Shown in pieces: positions 18,172 through 25,872 of a stretch of DNA of 64,000 nt. The stretch covers positions 178,688 through 242,687 of the forward strand of contig NZ_VKNW01000007.1 of assembly GCF_007474535.1 (NCBI RefSeq), read 5' to 3'. The stretch is from Chryseobacterium echinoideorum. GTDB taxonomy: Bacteria; Bacteroidota; Bacteroidia; Flavobacteriales; Weeksellaceae. The notes beneath the pieces are model-generated. The model worked only from the letters and a program-made list of their open reading frames with translations, was not told where the DNA came from and made no database searches. A program made the translations under genes and the position numbers. Numbering within the stretch: the first letter of the stretch is position 1; each line of letters begins with the position of its first letter.

Positions 18172-18939
18172 TTACTTTTTAATTACAACCGGTAAAATTT
18201 CATTTTTTCTTAAACCATATTTTTTGACTTCTTCATCAGAAAACTTTTGAGAATAATAATTGGCTTCAGCTTCAAATCCTGCATTTCGCAAACGGTCAAA
18301 ATAATCCATCCCATACCAACGAACATGGTCGTACTGTCCAAAATGTTTCTGCCTTTCTTTAGGATCTGTAATAGAAAAATCTTCATATGTTTTTTCCAGA
18401 GAATTTTTCATAGGAACCTGTAAAATTCCCCAACCTCCGGGTTTCATTACACGATAAAGCTCCTGCATGGCTTTTGAATCATCCTGAATATGTTCCAGAA
18501 CATGATTGCAAAAAATAATATCAAAACTTTCATCGGGAAAGGGCAAATCTAAAATATCTGCTTTCACATCTACAATCGGAGAATATAAATCTGCCGAAAT
18601 ATAGTTGATATTGCTCATTCTTTTGAATTTTCTTAAAAATTCCTGTTCGGGAGCAATATGCAGAACTTTATAATTCTTAATAAAAAAATCGGTTTCATTC
18701 TGCAGATAAAGATACATTTGACGATGTCTTTCCAAGCTTAAAGTTCCTGGAGACAAAGCATTTTCTCTTTGTTTACCATATCCGTAAGGAAGAAATTTTC
18801 TGTATGATCTGCCGTCAATAGGATCAAAAAACTGATCCCCTTTAAAAAACTGATAAATAAGCGGACGCGCCCAGACACTCATCTGAATAAGCATCGGACG
18901 GGGAATTTTATTAAGCAAAAACTTTGTCAGCTTTTTCAT
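18172..18939 (-). CDS. Class I SAM-dependent methyltransferase
   Basis: A 255-aa protein with a Rossmann-type methyltransferase core. Motif I is degenerate (VLHIAPEQEF), followed by an acidic strand (NYISADLYS), motif VKADILDLPFPDESFDII and post-motif HVLEHIQDDSKAMQELYRVM, ending in the KPGGWGILQVPM strand. The ~70 residues before the core are basic, with a short aromatic segment. Its start directly follows the stop codon of map, so the two are translationally linked. The acceptor is unknown. Confidence 0.85.
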   Translation of the reverse strand: MKKLTKFLLNKIPRPMLIQMSVWARPLIYQFFKGDQFFDPIDGRSYRKFLPYGYGKQRENALSPGTLSLERHRQMYLYLQNETDFFIKNYKVLHIAPEQEFLRKFKRMSNINYISADLYSPIVDVKADILDLPFPDESFDIIFCNHVLEHIQDDSKAMQELYRVMKPGGWGILQVPMKNSLEKTYEDFSITDPKERQKHFGQYDHVRWYGMDYFDRLRNAGFEAEANYYSQKFSDEEVKKYGLRKNEILPVVIKK

Positions 18940-19749
18940 TTAAAAATCTAGTTGAAAAGCTTTTTCTTCATCAGTCACAATTCCTAAAGCTTCATAAATA
19001 TACTGGAAAGTAGACAGCAAAACCGGTTTACCGTTAATTACCGCCACATCATGCTCAAAGTGGGCAGAAGGTTGATTATCTAGTGTAGTAACCGTCCATC
19101 CGTCGTTATGGAACTTTACTTTTTCTGTTCCAAGGTTGATCATCGGCTCAATAGCGATAGTCAAACCATCTTTGATTACTTTTCCGCTACCTTGTCTGCC
19201 GTAATTCGGAACCTGAGGATCTTCATGCATTTGTCTTCCTACACCATGCCCAACAAGCTCCCTTACAACTCCATATCCTTCTTTTTCACAATGTGCCTGA
19301 ATTGCATGAGAAATATCTCCTATTCTTTTTCCTCTTACACACTGCTCAATTCCTTTATAGAGAGATTCTTTAGCAACTTTTAATAATTTTTTGGTTTCAG
19401 GTTTTACTTCGCCAATTTCAAAAGTATATGCATGATCACCTACAAAACCATTGAGAATGACCCCGCAATCTACAGAAAGTATATCTCCTTCTTTTATTTC
19501 TTCTTTGCTTGGAAAACCATGCACCACCTGTTCGTTAGGAGAAATACACAGTGAATAAGGAAACCCACCGTATCCTAAAAAAGCAGGTTTCGCACCATGA
19601 TCTTTTATAAATTCGTGTGCTAATTTATCTAAATGCAAAGTAGTAACTCCTGGCTTGATTTCTTTTGCTAACATTCCTAATGTTTTGGAAACCAGTTGAG
19701 CGCTCTGCTTCATCAGACGAAGTTCGTCTATATTTTTTAATTGAATCAT
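18940..19749 (-). CDS. map: Type I methionine aminopeptidase
   Basis: Removes initiator methionine from new proteins in the cytoplasm (269 aa). The dinuclear metal site is visible: Asp in LSVDCGVILNGFVGDHAYTF (two Asp), His in LVGHGVGRQMHEDPQVPN, Glu in IAIEPMINLG and Glu in AHFEHDVAV. The length fits bacterial type I enzymes. It is followed without a gap by the methyltransferase gene. The 131 bases upstream hold a short repeated TAGATATTAG tract. Confidence 0.96.
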   Translation of the reverse strand: MIQLKNIDELRLMKQSAQLVSKTLGMLAKEIKPGVTTLHLDKLAHEFIKDHGAKPAFLGYGGFPYSLCISPNEQVVHGFPSKEEIKEGDILSVDCGVILNGFVGDHAYTFEIGEVKPETKKLLKVAKESLYKGIEQCVRGKRIGDISHAIQAHCEKEGYGVVRELVGHGVGRQMHEDPQVPNYGRQGSGKVIKDGLTIAIEPMINLGTEKVKFHNDGWTVTTLDNQPSAHFEHDVAVINGKPVLLSTFQYIYEALGIVTDEEKAFQLDF

Positions 19750-19762
19750 TTATTTTTGATGT

Positions 19763-19786
19763 TAGATATTAGATGCTAGATATTAG
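19763..19786. repeat. Short direct repeat upstream of map
   Basis: The 10-mer TAGATATTAG occurs twice (19763-19772 and 19777-19786) separated by ATGC, in the gap upstream of map. Its function is unknown; it may be a dispersed low-complexity element. Confidence 0.5.
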
Positions 19787-19880
19787 TTTTAAATAACAGC
19801 AAACATCTATATTTTCTGACAAGTAAATTTGAAATATAGTCTAGAATTATTTTCTAATTACTAACTTCTAATTTCTTGAT

Positions 19881-20312
19881 TTACCAGAACAGTCCTTTTT
19901 TCTTTTCTTTTTTAAGTTTTGAGTAAGCCAAAACCTCTTTACCTTCAACCCGAAACTCAATTCTCTCATTGATGATATTGTAGATTTCTCCCCATCCGGG
20001 AAAACCTCCCAAGTTTCTATCATCTATAAACCAGTCTGCATCAAGCTTTCTTGACTGGGTCTGAGGATCAAAAACTTCCCCTTCAAAACTAGAGTTGACT
20101 GCATAAAACTCAATACCATTTTGTCTGCAGAATTCTACAGCTTCATCTAAAGTCTTGCCATGTCTATACGTCCAAAGTATCAATCTGAAGCCTTGAGACT
20201 GAAGTTTTTTGAGTGTTTCGAAAGCGAAAATCTTAGCTTTACCAATTGCCGGATAAGCATCGTCTACGATAGTTCCGTCAAAATCAACAGCAATTTTCTT
20301 ATTATTTAACAT
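19881..20312 (-). CDS. BT0820-type HAD phosphatase
   Basis: A small HAD-superfamily hydrolase of 143 aa. The nucleophile motif is AVDFDGTIVDDAYP (DxD with the first Asp as nucleophile), motif II follows in RLILWTYRHGKTL, and the C-terminal acidic motif is DADWFIDDRNLGGFPGWGEI. This matches the Bacteroidetes BT0820 family, whose substrate is not known to me. A TATCTTTG -7 element lies 21 bases before the start (20334-20341). Confidence 0.87.
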   Translation of the reverse strand: MLNNKKIAVDFDGTIVDDAYPAIGKAKIFAFETLKKLQSQGFRLILWTYRHGKTLDEAVEFCRQNGIEFYAVNSSFEGEVFDPQTQSRKLDADWFIDDRNLGGFPGWGEIYNIINERIEFRVEGKEVLAYSKLKKEKKKGLFW

Positions 20313-20333
20313 TTTGTTGCGTTTTTAGCTTTG

Positions 20334-20341
20334 CAAAGATA
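20334..20341 (-). promoter_or_regulatory. -7 promoter element of the HAD phosphatase gene
   Basis: Minus-strand TATCTTTG matches TAnnTTTG and is 21 bases from the start codon. Confidence 0.42.
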
Positions 20342-20349
20342 TGAAATAA

Positions 20350-20382
20350 ATAAAAGAGTGCCGAAAAACTATCAGCACTCTC
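20350..20382 (-). terminator. Terminator after the acyl-ACP desaturase gene
   Basis: On the minus strand a 9-bp stem with one G-T pair (arms at 20356-20364 and 20372-20380) is followed by TTTTATTT. It lies just downstream of the desaturase stop codon. Confidence 0.72.
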
Positions 20383-20408
20383 TTTTATAATTTAATGTTA
20401 AAAACATT

Positions 20409-21386
20409 CTAGTTTTTTACCCAACTGAATTCAAACTGTAAATCCGGTGTAGAAAGCCTATCTGTAATTTTCTGAAGCCTTGAAGGAAGTTTCATTAAAT
20501 ACTCCTGTGCTTTTTCTGCTTTTTCGGTAAGACCTGTTACATGCTCTATTTTCCATTCATCAAGAAGTTCTTTCATGATATTAATGTAATCCTGACCTGT
20601 ATAGACCATACATCTTTGCGCTGCATCTGAAAAATGTCCCCAAAGTTCTCCTGCTTTCTGACCAGATTGTCTCATCATGTGTGCAGGCATCACGATTTTT
20701 TTTCGCATCATATCTTCAAAAGCCAGAATCATCTCCGAAGGATCCAATTCTAAAATTTTGGTTACAAAATGCTTATAAGCTTTGGCGTGTCTTGCTTCAT
20801 CTGCAGCAATCACTCCGCACATTTTCGCTAACTTACCGTTTCCTGACTGTTTTGCCAAGGTTCCTACTCTTCTATGGGAAATATTGGTTGCTGTTTCCTG
20901 AAAGCTTGTATAAACAAAATTTCTGTAAGGATCCATGCTGGTTCCTAAATCAAAACCGTCACTGATAAGATATTGTGTAGTGATTTCAACTTCTCTCATA
21001 TTTACCCTTCCACAAAGATAAAGGTATTTGTTGAGCAGATCTCCGTGTCTGTTTTCCTCAGCAGTCCATGATCTCACCCAGCTTGCCCAGCCTACTTTTT
21101 CTTCCTGATTGACGCCATCAACTCCCATTAACCATGATTCGTAAGACGGTAAAGCTTCTTCTGTAATACAATCACCAATTAAGGTAACGAAAAGATCATA
21201 AGGCATTTCGCGTGCAAAGGTCTGAATCTCGTCTAAATCGTGTTTGAAATCTTCGCTTGAAGGATCAGGTAAAAAATCTGAAGGTTGCCATATTTTTTCT
21301 ATCGGAGTCAAAAATTTATCAAGAAAAGAACTGACTTCCTTCTCCAAAATACTCATTACCTCTTTTCTTACCAGCTGATTGTACAT
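20409..21386 (-). CDS. Acyl-ACP desaturase (soluble di-iron)
   Basis: Stearoyl-ACP-desaturase-like soluble enzyme, 325 aa, that puts a double bond into ACP-bound fatty acyl chains. The two di-iron motifs EExxH are visible as TAEENRHGDLLNKY and ADEARHAKAYKHF, with a further Glu in YTSFQETATNISH. This type is common in plants, actinobacteria and flavobacteria. It likely sets membrane unsaturation together with the fabI pathway encoded farther on. It is monocistronic, with a TATCTTTG -7 element 23 bases before the start and a terminator after it. Confidence 0.93.
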   Translation of the reverse strand: MYNQLVRKEVMSILEKEVSSFLDKFLTPIEKIWQPSDFLPDPSSEDFKHDLDEIQTFAREMPYDLFVTLIGDCITEEALPSYESWLMGVDGVNQEEKVGWASWVRSWTAEENRHGDLLNKYLYLCGRVNMREVEITTQYLISDGFDLGTSMDPYRNFVYTSFQETATNISHRRVGTLAKQSGNGKLAKMCGVIAADEARHAKAYKHFVTKILELDPSEMILAFEDMMRKKIVMPAHMMRQSGQKAGELWGHFSDAAQRCMVYTGQDYINIMKELLDEWKIEHVTGLTEKAEKAQEYLMKLPSRLQKITDRLSTPDLQFEFSWVKN

Positions 21387-21409
21387 TTAAAAATAAAATT
21401 TATAATTTA

Positions 21410-21417
21410 CAAAGATA
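21410..21417 (-). promoter_or_regulatory. -7 promoter element of the desaturase gene
   Basis: Minus-strand TATCTTTG (TAnnTTTG), 23 bases before the desaturase ATG. The rest of the 225-base gap is AT-rich with no other structure that I can support. Confidence 0.42.
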
Positions 21418-21611
21418 TGATTTATTTATTATTTGGGGCATAATATTGTATGTATCTCATATGATGCCTGACATAAATCATTAAAAATAGCATTACTACT
21501 AAAGTTTGCTTATTGAAACCTTTTTAATTAACATAATAATAAAAAAATTTTACACAAACAAAATTAAACGCGTTCTTATTGTAACGCTATTTTACGATTA
21601 TTATTTTGTAT

Positions 21612-23153
21612 TTAAGATACCAAAATATCTCCTGTCATTACTGCAGGAATTTCAATACCCATTGTATGTAATATAGTAGGAGCTACATCCCCCAATTTTC
21701 CTGGTTTCAGTTTCCATTCTTTATCTTTATCCATAACAATCAAAGGAACCAGATTGGTTGAATGCTGTGTGTTGGGTGATCCGTCTTCATTAATCATTAC
21801 ATCAGAATTACCATGATCTGCTAAAATAAAGACCGCATATCCTTGCTCATAAGCCATTGTGGCTACTTTTTCTATACATTGATCAACAGTTTCGGCAGCT
21901 TTTACAGCAGCTTCAAAAACACCGGTATGACCTACCATATCTGTGTTAGCAAAATTTAAACATATAAAATCTGCTGTTTTGTTTTCCAGCTCAGGCAAAA
22001 TAGCATTGGTAATTTCGTAAGCTGACATTTCCGGTTTTAGATCGTATGTAGGTACATCTTTAGGACTTGGGCATAGTAATCTTTTTTCACCGTGAAACTC
22101 TTCTTCCCTGCCTCCGGAAAAGAAAAATGTAACATGAGGATATTTCTCCGTTTCAGCAATTCTGATTTGTGTTTTACCGTTTCTTTCCAACACTTCTCCC
22201 ATTGTTTCTTTCAAAACTTCTTCGTCAAAAACAACATTTACATTCTGGTAAGTCTTGTCATAATTGGTAAGCGTAATGTAATGGAGATCCAATTTATGCA
22301 TGAAATATTCAGGCATATCATGCTGGCAAAGTACCTCGGTGATTTCTCGCCCTCTGTCTGTACGGAAGTTGAAACAAATTACCACATCATGATCTACTAT
22401 CTTTCCTATCGGAACAACATTTCCAACCTGCGTTGTATTTACAACCACGATTGGTTTGATGAATTCATCTGTCACATTTTCTTCGTAGGAAGCTTTTATT
22501 GCCGTAACAGCATCTGTAGTCTGAAGACCAATACCTTCCACCATAGCGTCATAAGCCAACTTTACTCTTTCCCATCTTCTGTCTCTGTCCATCGCATAAT
22601 ATCTTCCGATCACAGAAGCCAGTTTTCCTGTCGTCTGGAGCATATGATTCTGAAGTTCCTCAATAAAACCGAGTCCTGAGTGAGGATCACAATCTCTGCC
22701 GTCTGTAAATGCATGAACGTATACATTTTCATTTAAACCAAATTCTTTGGCTGCAGATAATAAGCCTTTTAAATGATTAATATGTGAATGTACTCCGCCG
22801 TTAGAAACTAAACCGATGAAATGCACATTTTTATTTTCTTTTTTTGCATAAGCAAATGCCTGCTGAATAACTTCTTCGTGTCCTAAAGTTCCGTTTTCTA
22901 CTGCCATATTGAGCTTCACCAGATTCTGATAAACAACCCTTCCTGCTCCAAGATTCATATGTCCCACTTCGGAATTCCCCATTTGTCCCGCCGGAAGCCC
23001 TACTGCTAAACCGCTTGCTTCTAAAGTTGTATGAGGGAATTTTTGATAACAGCTATCTATAAATGGTGTATTTGCCTGAGCCAATGCTGAAACATTAGGA
23101 TTTGTTCCTAAGCCCCACCCATCCAGTATTGCTAATATTGCTTTTTTTGACAT
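21612..23153 (-). CDS. gpmI: 2,3-bisphosphoglycerate-independent phosphoglycerate mutase
   Basis: Glycolytic enzyme converting 3- to 2-phosphoglycerate with two Mn ions (513 aa). The alkaline-phosphatase-like core shows AILAILDGWGLG (metal Asp), the nucleophile Ser in MGNSEVGHMNLG, FTDGRDCDPHSG, RYYAMDRDRRWER, CFNFRTDRGREIT, the metal cluster NFANTDMVGHTG and LADHGNSD. An ATG at 23171 would add six residues; the one at 23153 begins the conserved MSKKAILAILDGW and is preferred. A TAAATTTG -7 element lies 19 bases before it (23173-23180). Confidence 0.96.
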   Translation of the reverse strand: MSKKAILAILDGWGLGTNPNVSALAQANTPFIDSCYQKFPHTTLEASGLAVGLPAGQMGNSEVGHMNLGAGRVVYQNLVKLNMAVENGTLGHEEVIQQAFAYAKKENKNVHFIGLVSNGGVHSHINHLKGLLSAAKEFGLNENVYVHAFTDGRDCDPHSGLGFIEELQNHMLQTTGKLASVIGRYYAMDRDRRWERVKLAYDAMVEGIGLQTTDAVTAIKASYEENVTDEFIKPIVVVNTTQVGNVVPIGKIVDHDVVICFNFRTDRGREITEVLCQHDMPEYFMHKLDLHYITLTNYDKTYQNVNVVFDEEVLKETMGEVLERNGKTQIRIAETEKYPHVTFFFSGGREEEFHGEKRLLCPSPKDVPTYDLKPEMSAYEITNAILPELENKTADFICLNFANTDMVGHTGVFEAAVKAAETVDQCIEKVATMAYEQGYAVFILADHGNSDVMINEDGSPNTQHSTNLVPLIVMDKDKEWKLKPGKLGDVAPTILHTMGIEIPAVMTGDILVS

Positions 23154-23172
23154 TTTAAATTTATTTAACAAA

Positions 23173-23180
23173 CAAATTTA
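23173..23180 (-). promoter_or_regulatory. -7 promoter element of gpmI
   Basis: Minus-strand TAAATTTG (TAnnTTTG), 19 bases before the preferred gpmI start. This also argues against the longer start at 23171, which would leave no leader. Confidence 0.42.
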
Positions 23181-23263
23181 TTGATTTTAAAGCGAATTGA
23201 AGAATTTGCAGGACTTAAATTTATATGAAAATATTACTGACTTTGACAGATTGAAACCATTGT

Positions 23264-24499
23264 TTAATTCTTATAACCTTTTATCTGATAACGTATTGTT
23301 TTTGAAGGTAATGTTTGTATTTTTATATTGTTGCCTTTATCAATTCCTGAAACTTCAGCTTCATTTTCCCAATTGCCTTTTGTAAATTTTAATTGTGCAG
23401 GAAGGTGAATTTTTAAGGTAATGTATCTTTGGTAGTTGCTTTTTCTTTTTAATTTCAAAGAAGAGGGATTCCAGCTTCCCAGTTCCGGCTGATTTCCGGT
23501 AATATAAATTTCATCATTTTTGTCAGGAACATTTACTATAAAAGTTACTTCATGAGTTTCGTCAGAATATTCTTTAAAAAAATCATCGAATTTTGAATTT
23601 TTATTTTTAGTGTATTCTCTGATGTAAGGACCCAGAAAACCGCTTTCTTTGAGAAACAATAAAGGATTCTCTATATTAAGAATATTGTGAATTGCTTTGT
23701 GTTTGTCTGACTGCTTTTCAAAATAAGCTTCAGTAATTTTGTAGCCAATCCAGTATCCCAAATCATTAGGTCTGTTATCTTTCCCACTTGTTCCGTAAAG
23801 CCAATCCTGATAATCGTCCTCCTTCAATTTTGTTACAAATTCCTTATAAAGTTTCTCAGAATTTGCTTCTCCATATTTAAAATGTGCGTTGCTGATGTTT
23901 TCTCCGGATACCAATTCGCTTACAAAATCTGCACTGCCTTCAGTCAAAGATTGCTTCAATAAAGAATCATCTCCTTTATTATTCTGCTGAAAATGAATCA
24001 GCTCATGTGCAATAAGTCCGGTAATTCCGTTAAGATCTTTAAGCTTTTCCGTTCCGATAATTATTCCGTCCTGGGAAACCGTACCTCCGGAATTAAAACG
24101 TCCGTAAACAAAATATACCGGTGGAAATTTAGCTTCAGGATACCAATATTTCAATGCGCTGTATATAGCTTTTATCCTTTTTTCTTTAGAACTGATCTCA
24201 GACAAGACATTTTTACTTTTAATATAATCTTCTTTCCTATGTTTTACCATGGCATATAAAGAGTCGGCATTCAATATCCTATAGGGTGTGAAACCTTTCA
24301 CTCCCGGTGAGCCGTTTTTCATGTATTCTTCAAAAGGGTTACTTTTTGAGGTTTCCATAGCATCAAATGCTTTCCAGAAGTTTTTAACATCTTTTGTTTC
24401 AAATACAGCATTCAGAGGGCTTTCTGAAAACCCTGACTGCGCTTTTGTCATGCCGAAAGACAATAATATGGCTGCTAAAATGTAAATTATATTTCTCAT
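23264..24499 (-). CDS. Secreted DUF2268-like metalloprotease with CBM20-like C-terminal domain
   Basis: A 411-aa exported protein. From the ATG at 24499 a signal peptide is seen (IIYILAAILLSFGMTKAQ); a frame start at 24526 adds nine residues in front and is less likely. Around residue 165 the zinc motif LIAHELIHFQQNN occurs, with a downstream Glu in LTEGSADFVSELV, as in DUF2268-type putative peptidases. The last ~100 residues read like a starch-binding CBM20 domain (TFIVNVPDKND, YITGNQPELGSWNP, LKLKRKSNYQRY). The substrate is unknown. It is divergent from the SUI1 gene. Confidence 0.78.
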   Translation of the reverse strand: MRNIIYILAAILLSFGMTKAQSGFSESPLNAVFETKDVKNFWKAFDAMETSKSNPFEEYMKNGSPGVKGFTPYRILNADSLYAMVKHRKEDYIKSKNVLSEISSKEKRIKAIYSALKYWYPEAKFPPVYFVYGRFNSGGTVSQDGIIIGTEKLKDLNGITGLIAHELIHFQQNNKGDDSLLKQSLTEGSADFVSELVSGENISNAHFKYGEANSEKLYKEFVTKLKEDDYQDWLYGTSGKDNRPNDLGYWIGYKITEAYFEKQSDKHKAIHNILNIENPLLFLKESGFLGPYIREYTKNKNSKFDDFFKEYSDETHEVTFIVNVPDKNDEIYITGNQPELGSWNPSSLKLKRKSNYQRYITLKIHLPAQLKFTKGNWENEAEVSGIDKGNNIKIQTLPSKTIRYQIKGYKN

Positions 24500-24579
24500 A
24501 AAGGTAGAATTATTATAAAAGGACAATTAAATATAAGGAAAGGTTACATCCAATTACAAATAATTTTTAATTTTGCTGT

Positions 24580-24903
24580 ATGGACTTACGTGATCAACTC
24601 AAAAACCTCTTCCCGGAACATCAAGAACAGGATTTTCAAATGCCTGAAGAAGAATTTAAGCAAAAAGAACCTTTGGTCTGCAAATTTGAAAAAAAAGGCA
24701 GAAACGGAAAACCTGTCACCATCGTTGAAGGTTGGGAAGGAAGTGAAGAAGATCTGAAGAAAATTTCAAAAAAAATAAAAACCACACTAGGAATCGGTGG
24801 TTCTGAGAAAGACGGGACAATCATTATACAAGGTGACAACCGGGATAAAATAATGAATATCCTGAAAGAAATGGGCTATAAAACCAAAAGAGTGGGCGGA
24901 TAA
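24580..24903 (+). CDS. SUI1/eIF1-like translation factor (YciH family)
   Basis: A 107-aa protein whose second half is a SUI1 domain: RNGKPVTIVEGWEGSEEDLK, KKIKTTLGIGGSEKDGTIII and IMNILKEMGYKTKRVGG at the C-terminus. In eukaryotes eIF1 monitors start-codon selection; bacterial YciH has a similar discriminating role proposed for initiation. The N-terminal ~35 residues are acidic and probably flexible. It stands alone between two minus-strand genes. Confidence 0.9.
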   Translation: MDLRDQLKNLFPEHQEQDFQMPEEEFKQKEPLVCKFEKKGRNGKPVTIVEGWEGSEEDLKKISKKIKTTLGIGGSEKDGTIIIQGDNRDKIMNILKEMGYKTKRVGG

Positions 24904-24905
24904 TT

Positions 24906-25808
24906 TTAAAAATAGATTTGTGTCTGAGGCATCAATTCTCTTAATTTCTTAATAGTTTCCTGATTCATTGGATTTCCTGCTAAGATTAAGGTTTTCAGAT
25001 TTTTGAGCTTACTAAATTCTTTCGGAAGATCTTTAAGCTGATTATTTGCGAGATTCACACTGACAACAGATTTCAGTTTTTTTACATTTTGTGGAATTTC
25101 CTTAATCCTGTTATCACTTACATTCAAAAATTCTAAATGTTCCGATTCAAAAAGCTTTTCAGAAAGGCTGATAATTGAGTTATGCTGTAGCTCCAGATAT
25201 TTCAGTTTTTTCGGAAGCCTTACATTACTGAAATCATTAATCTGATTAGCAGAAAGATTCAGATATCTTAAATTTTCAATCACGCTCAGATCATGACTGA
25301 TAAAACTGATCTGATTGGATGACAGATTGATTTCTTCAAGTCCTTTTATTTTCAGTAAAACTTCAGGGAATGTTGTGATATTATTGGCATCAAACTGTAC
25401 TATTTTCAATTTTTGAAGATTTGCCAGATTTTCATTGATTTTTACCAGCTGATTGAGATTCATAGAAAAGTTGGTAAGATTTTTCAGGTTTCCGATCTCG
25501 TCAGGAATAAATTTGATATTGTTGGAGTTGATATTCAGAATTTCAAGCTCATTAAGCAAAAAAATTTCCTGATCAATTTGCTCAAGGTTATTTCCCATTA
25601 AATTCAGAAAAAAAAGATTTTTGAATTTCGATATTTCGGGAGAAACATTATAAATTCCTTTATCTCTGAAGCTCAAACTGTAAACTGTATTTGTACCAGC
25701 CAATGCTTCCTGAATATCTGTAAATGTAGGATATTTAAGGGGATCAATCTGTGCATTGATTTTAAAAAAAGCAAAAAAAGTAATTGTGAGTAGAAACAGG
25801 TTTTTCAT
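24906..25808 (-). CDS. Secreted leucine-rich-repeat protein
   Basis: A 300-aa exported protein with signal peptide MKNLFLLTITFFAFFKINAQ and about ten leucine-rich repeats from residue 55 to 290. The units follow the 22-23-residue LxxLxxLxLxxNxI pattern (for example NLTNFSMNLNQLVKINENL and LKYLELQHNSIISLSEKLF). No sorting domain or membrane anchor is seen. LRR folds bind proteins; the partner is unknown. Its stop lies 2 bases beyond the end of the SUI1 gene on the other strand. Confidence 0.82.
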   Translation of the reverse strand: MKNLFLLTITFFAFFKINAQIDPLKYPTFTDIQEALAGTNTVYSLSFRDKGIYNVSPEISKFKNLFFLNLMGNNLEQIDQEIFLLNELEILNINSNNIKFIPDEIGNLKNLTNFSMNLNQLVKINENLANLQKLKIVQFDANNITTFPEVLLKIKGLEEINLSSNQISFISHDLSVIENLRYLNLSANQINDFSNVRLPKKLKYLELQHNSIISLSEKLFESEHLEFLNVSDNRIKEIPQNVKKLKSVVSVNLANNQLKDLPKEFSKLKNLKTLILAGNPMNQETIKKLRELMPQTQIYF

Positions 25809-25819
25809 ATTCTATCAAT

Positions 25820-25852
25820 TAAAAAGCCACCGACAAAGAAACTGCCGGCAGC
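25820..25852 (-). terminator. Terminator after the PhoX-like gene
   Basis: On the minus strand a GC-rich 9-bp stem with three G-T pairs (arms at 25844-25852 and 25826-25834) is followed by TTTTTAATTG, 20 bases after the stop codon. Confidence 0.7.
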
Positions 25853-25872
25853 CGTGAAAGAAAATTAGTAAT

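Noticed and set aside
22092..22679. A 195-aa plus-strand open frame
   Set aside because: Lies entirely opposite gpmI, whose active-site motifs are intact. Composition is typical of an antisense shadow.
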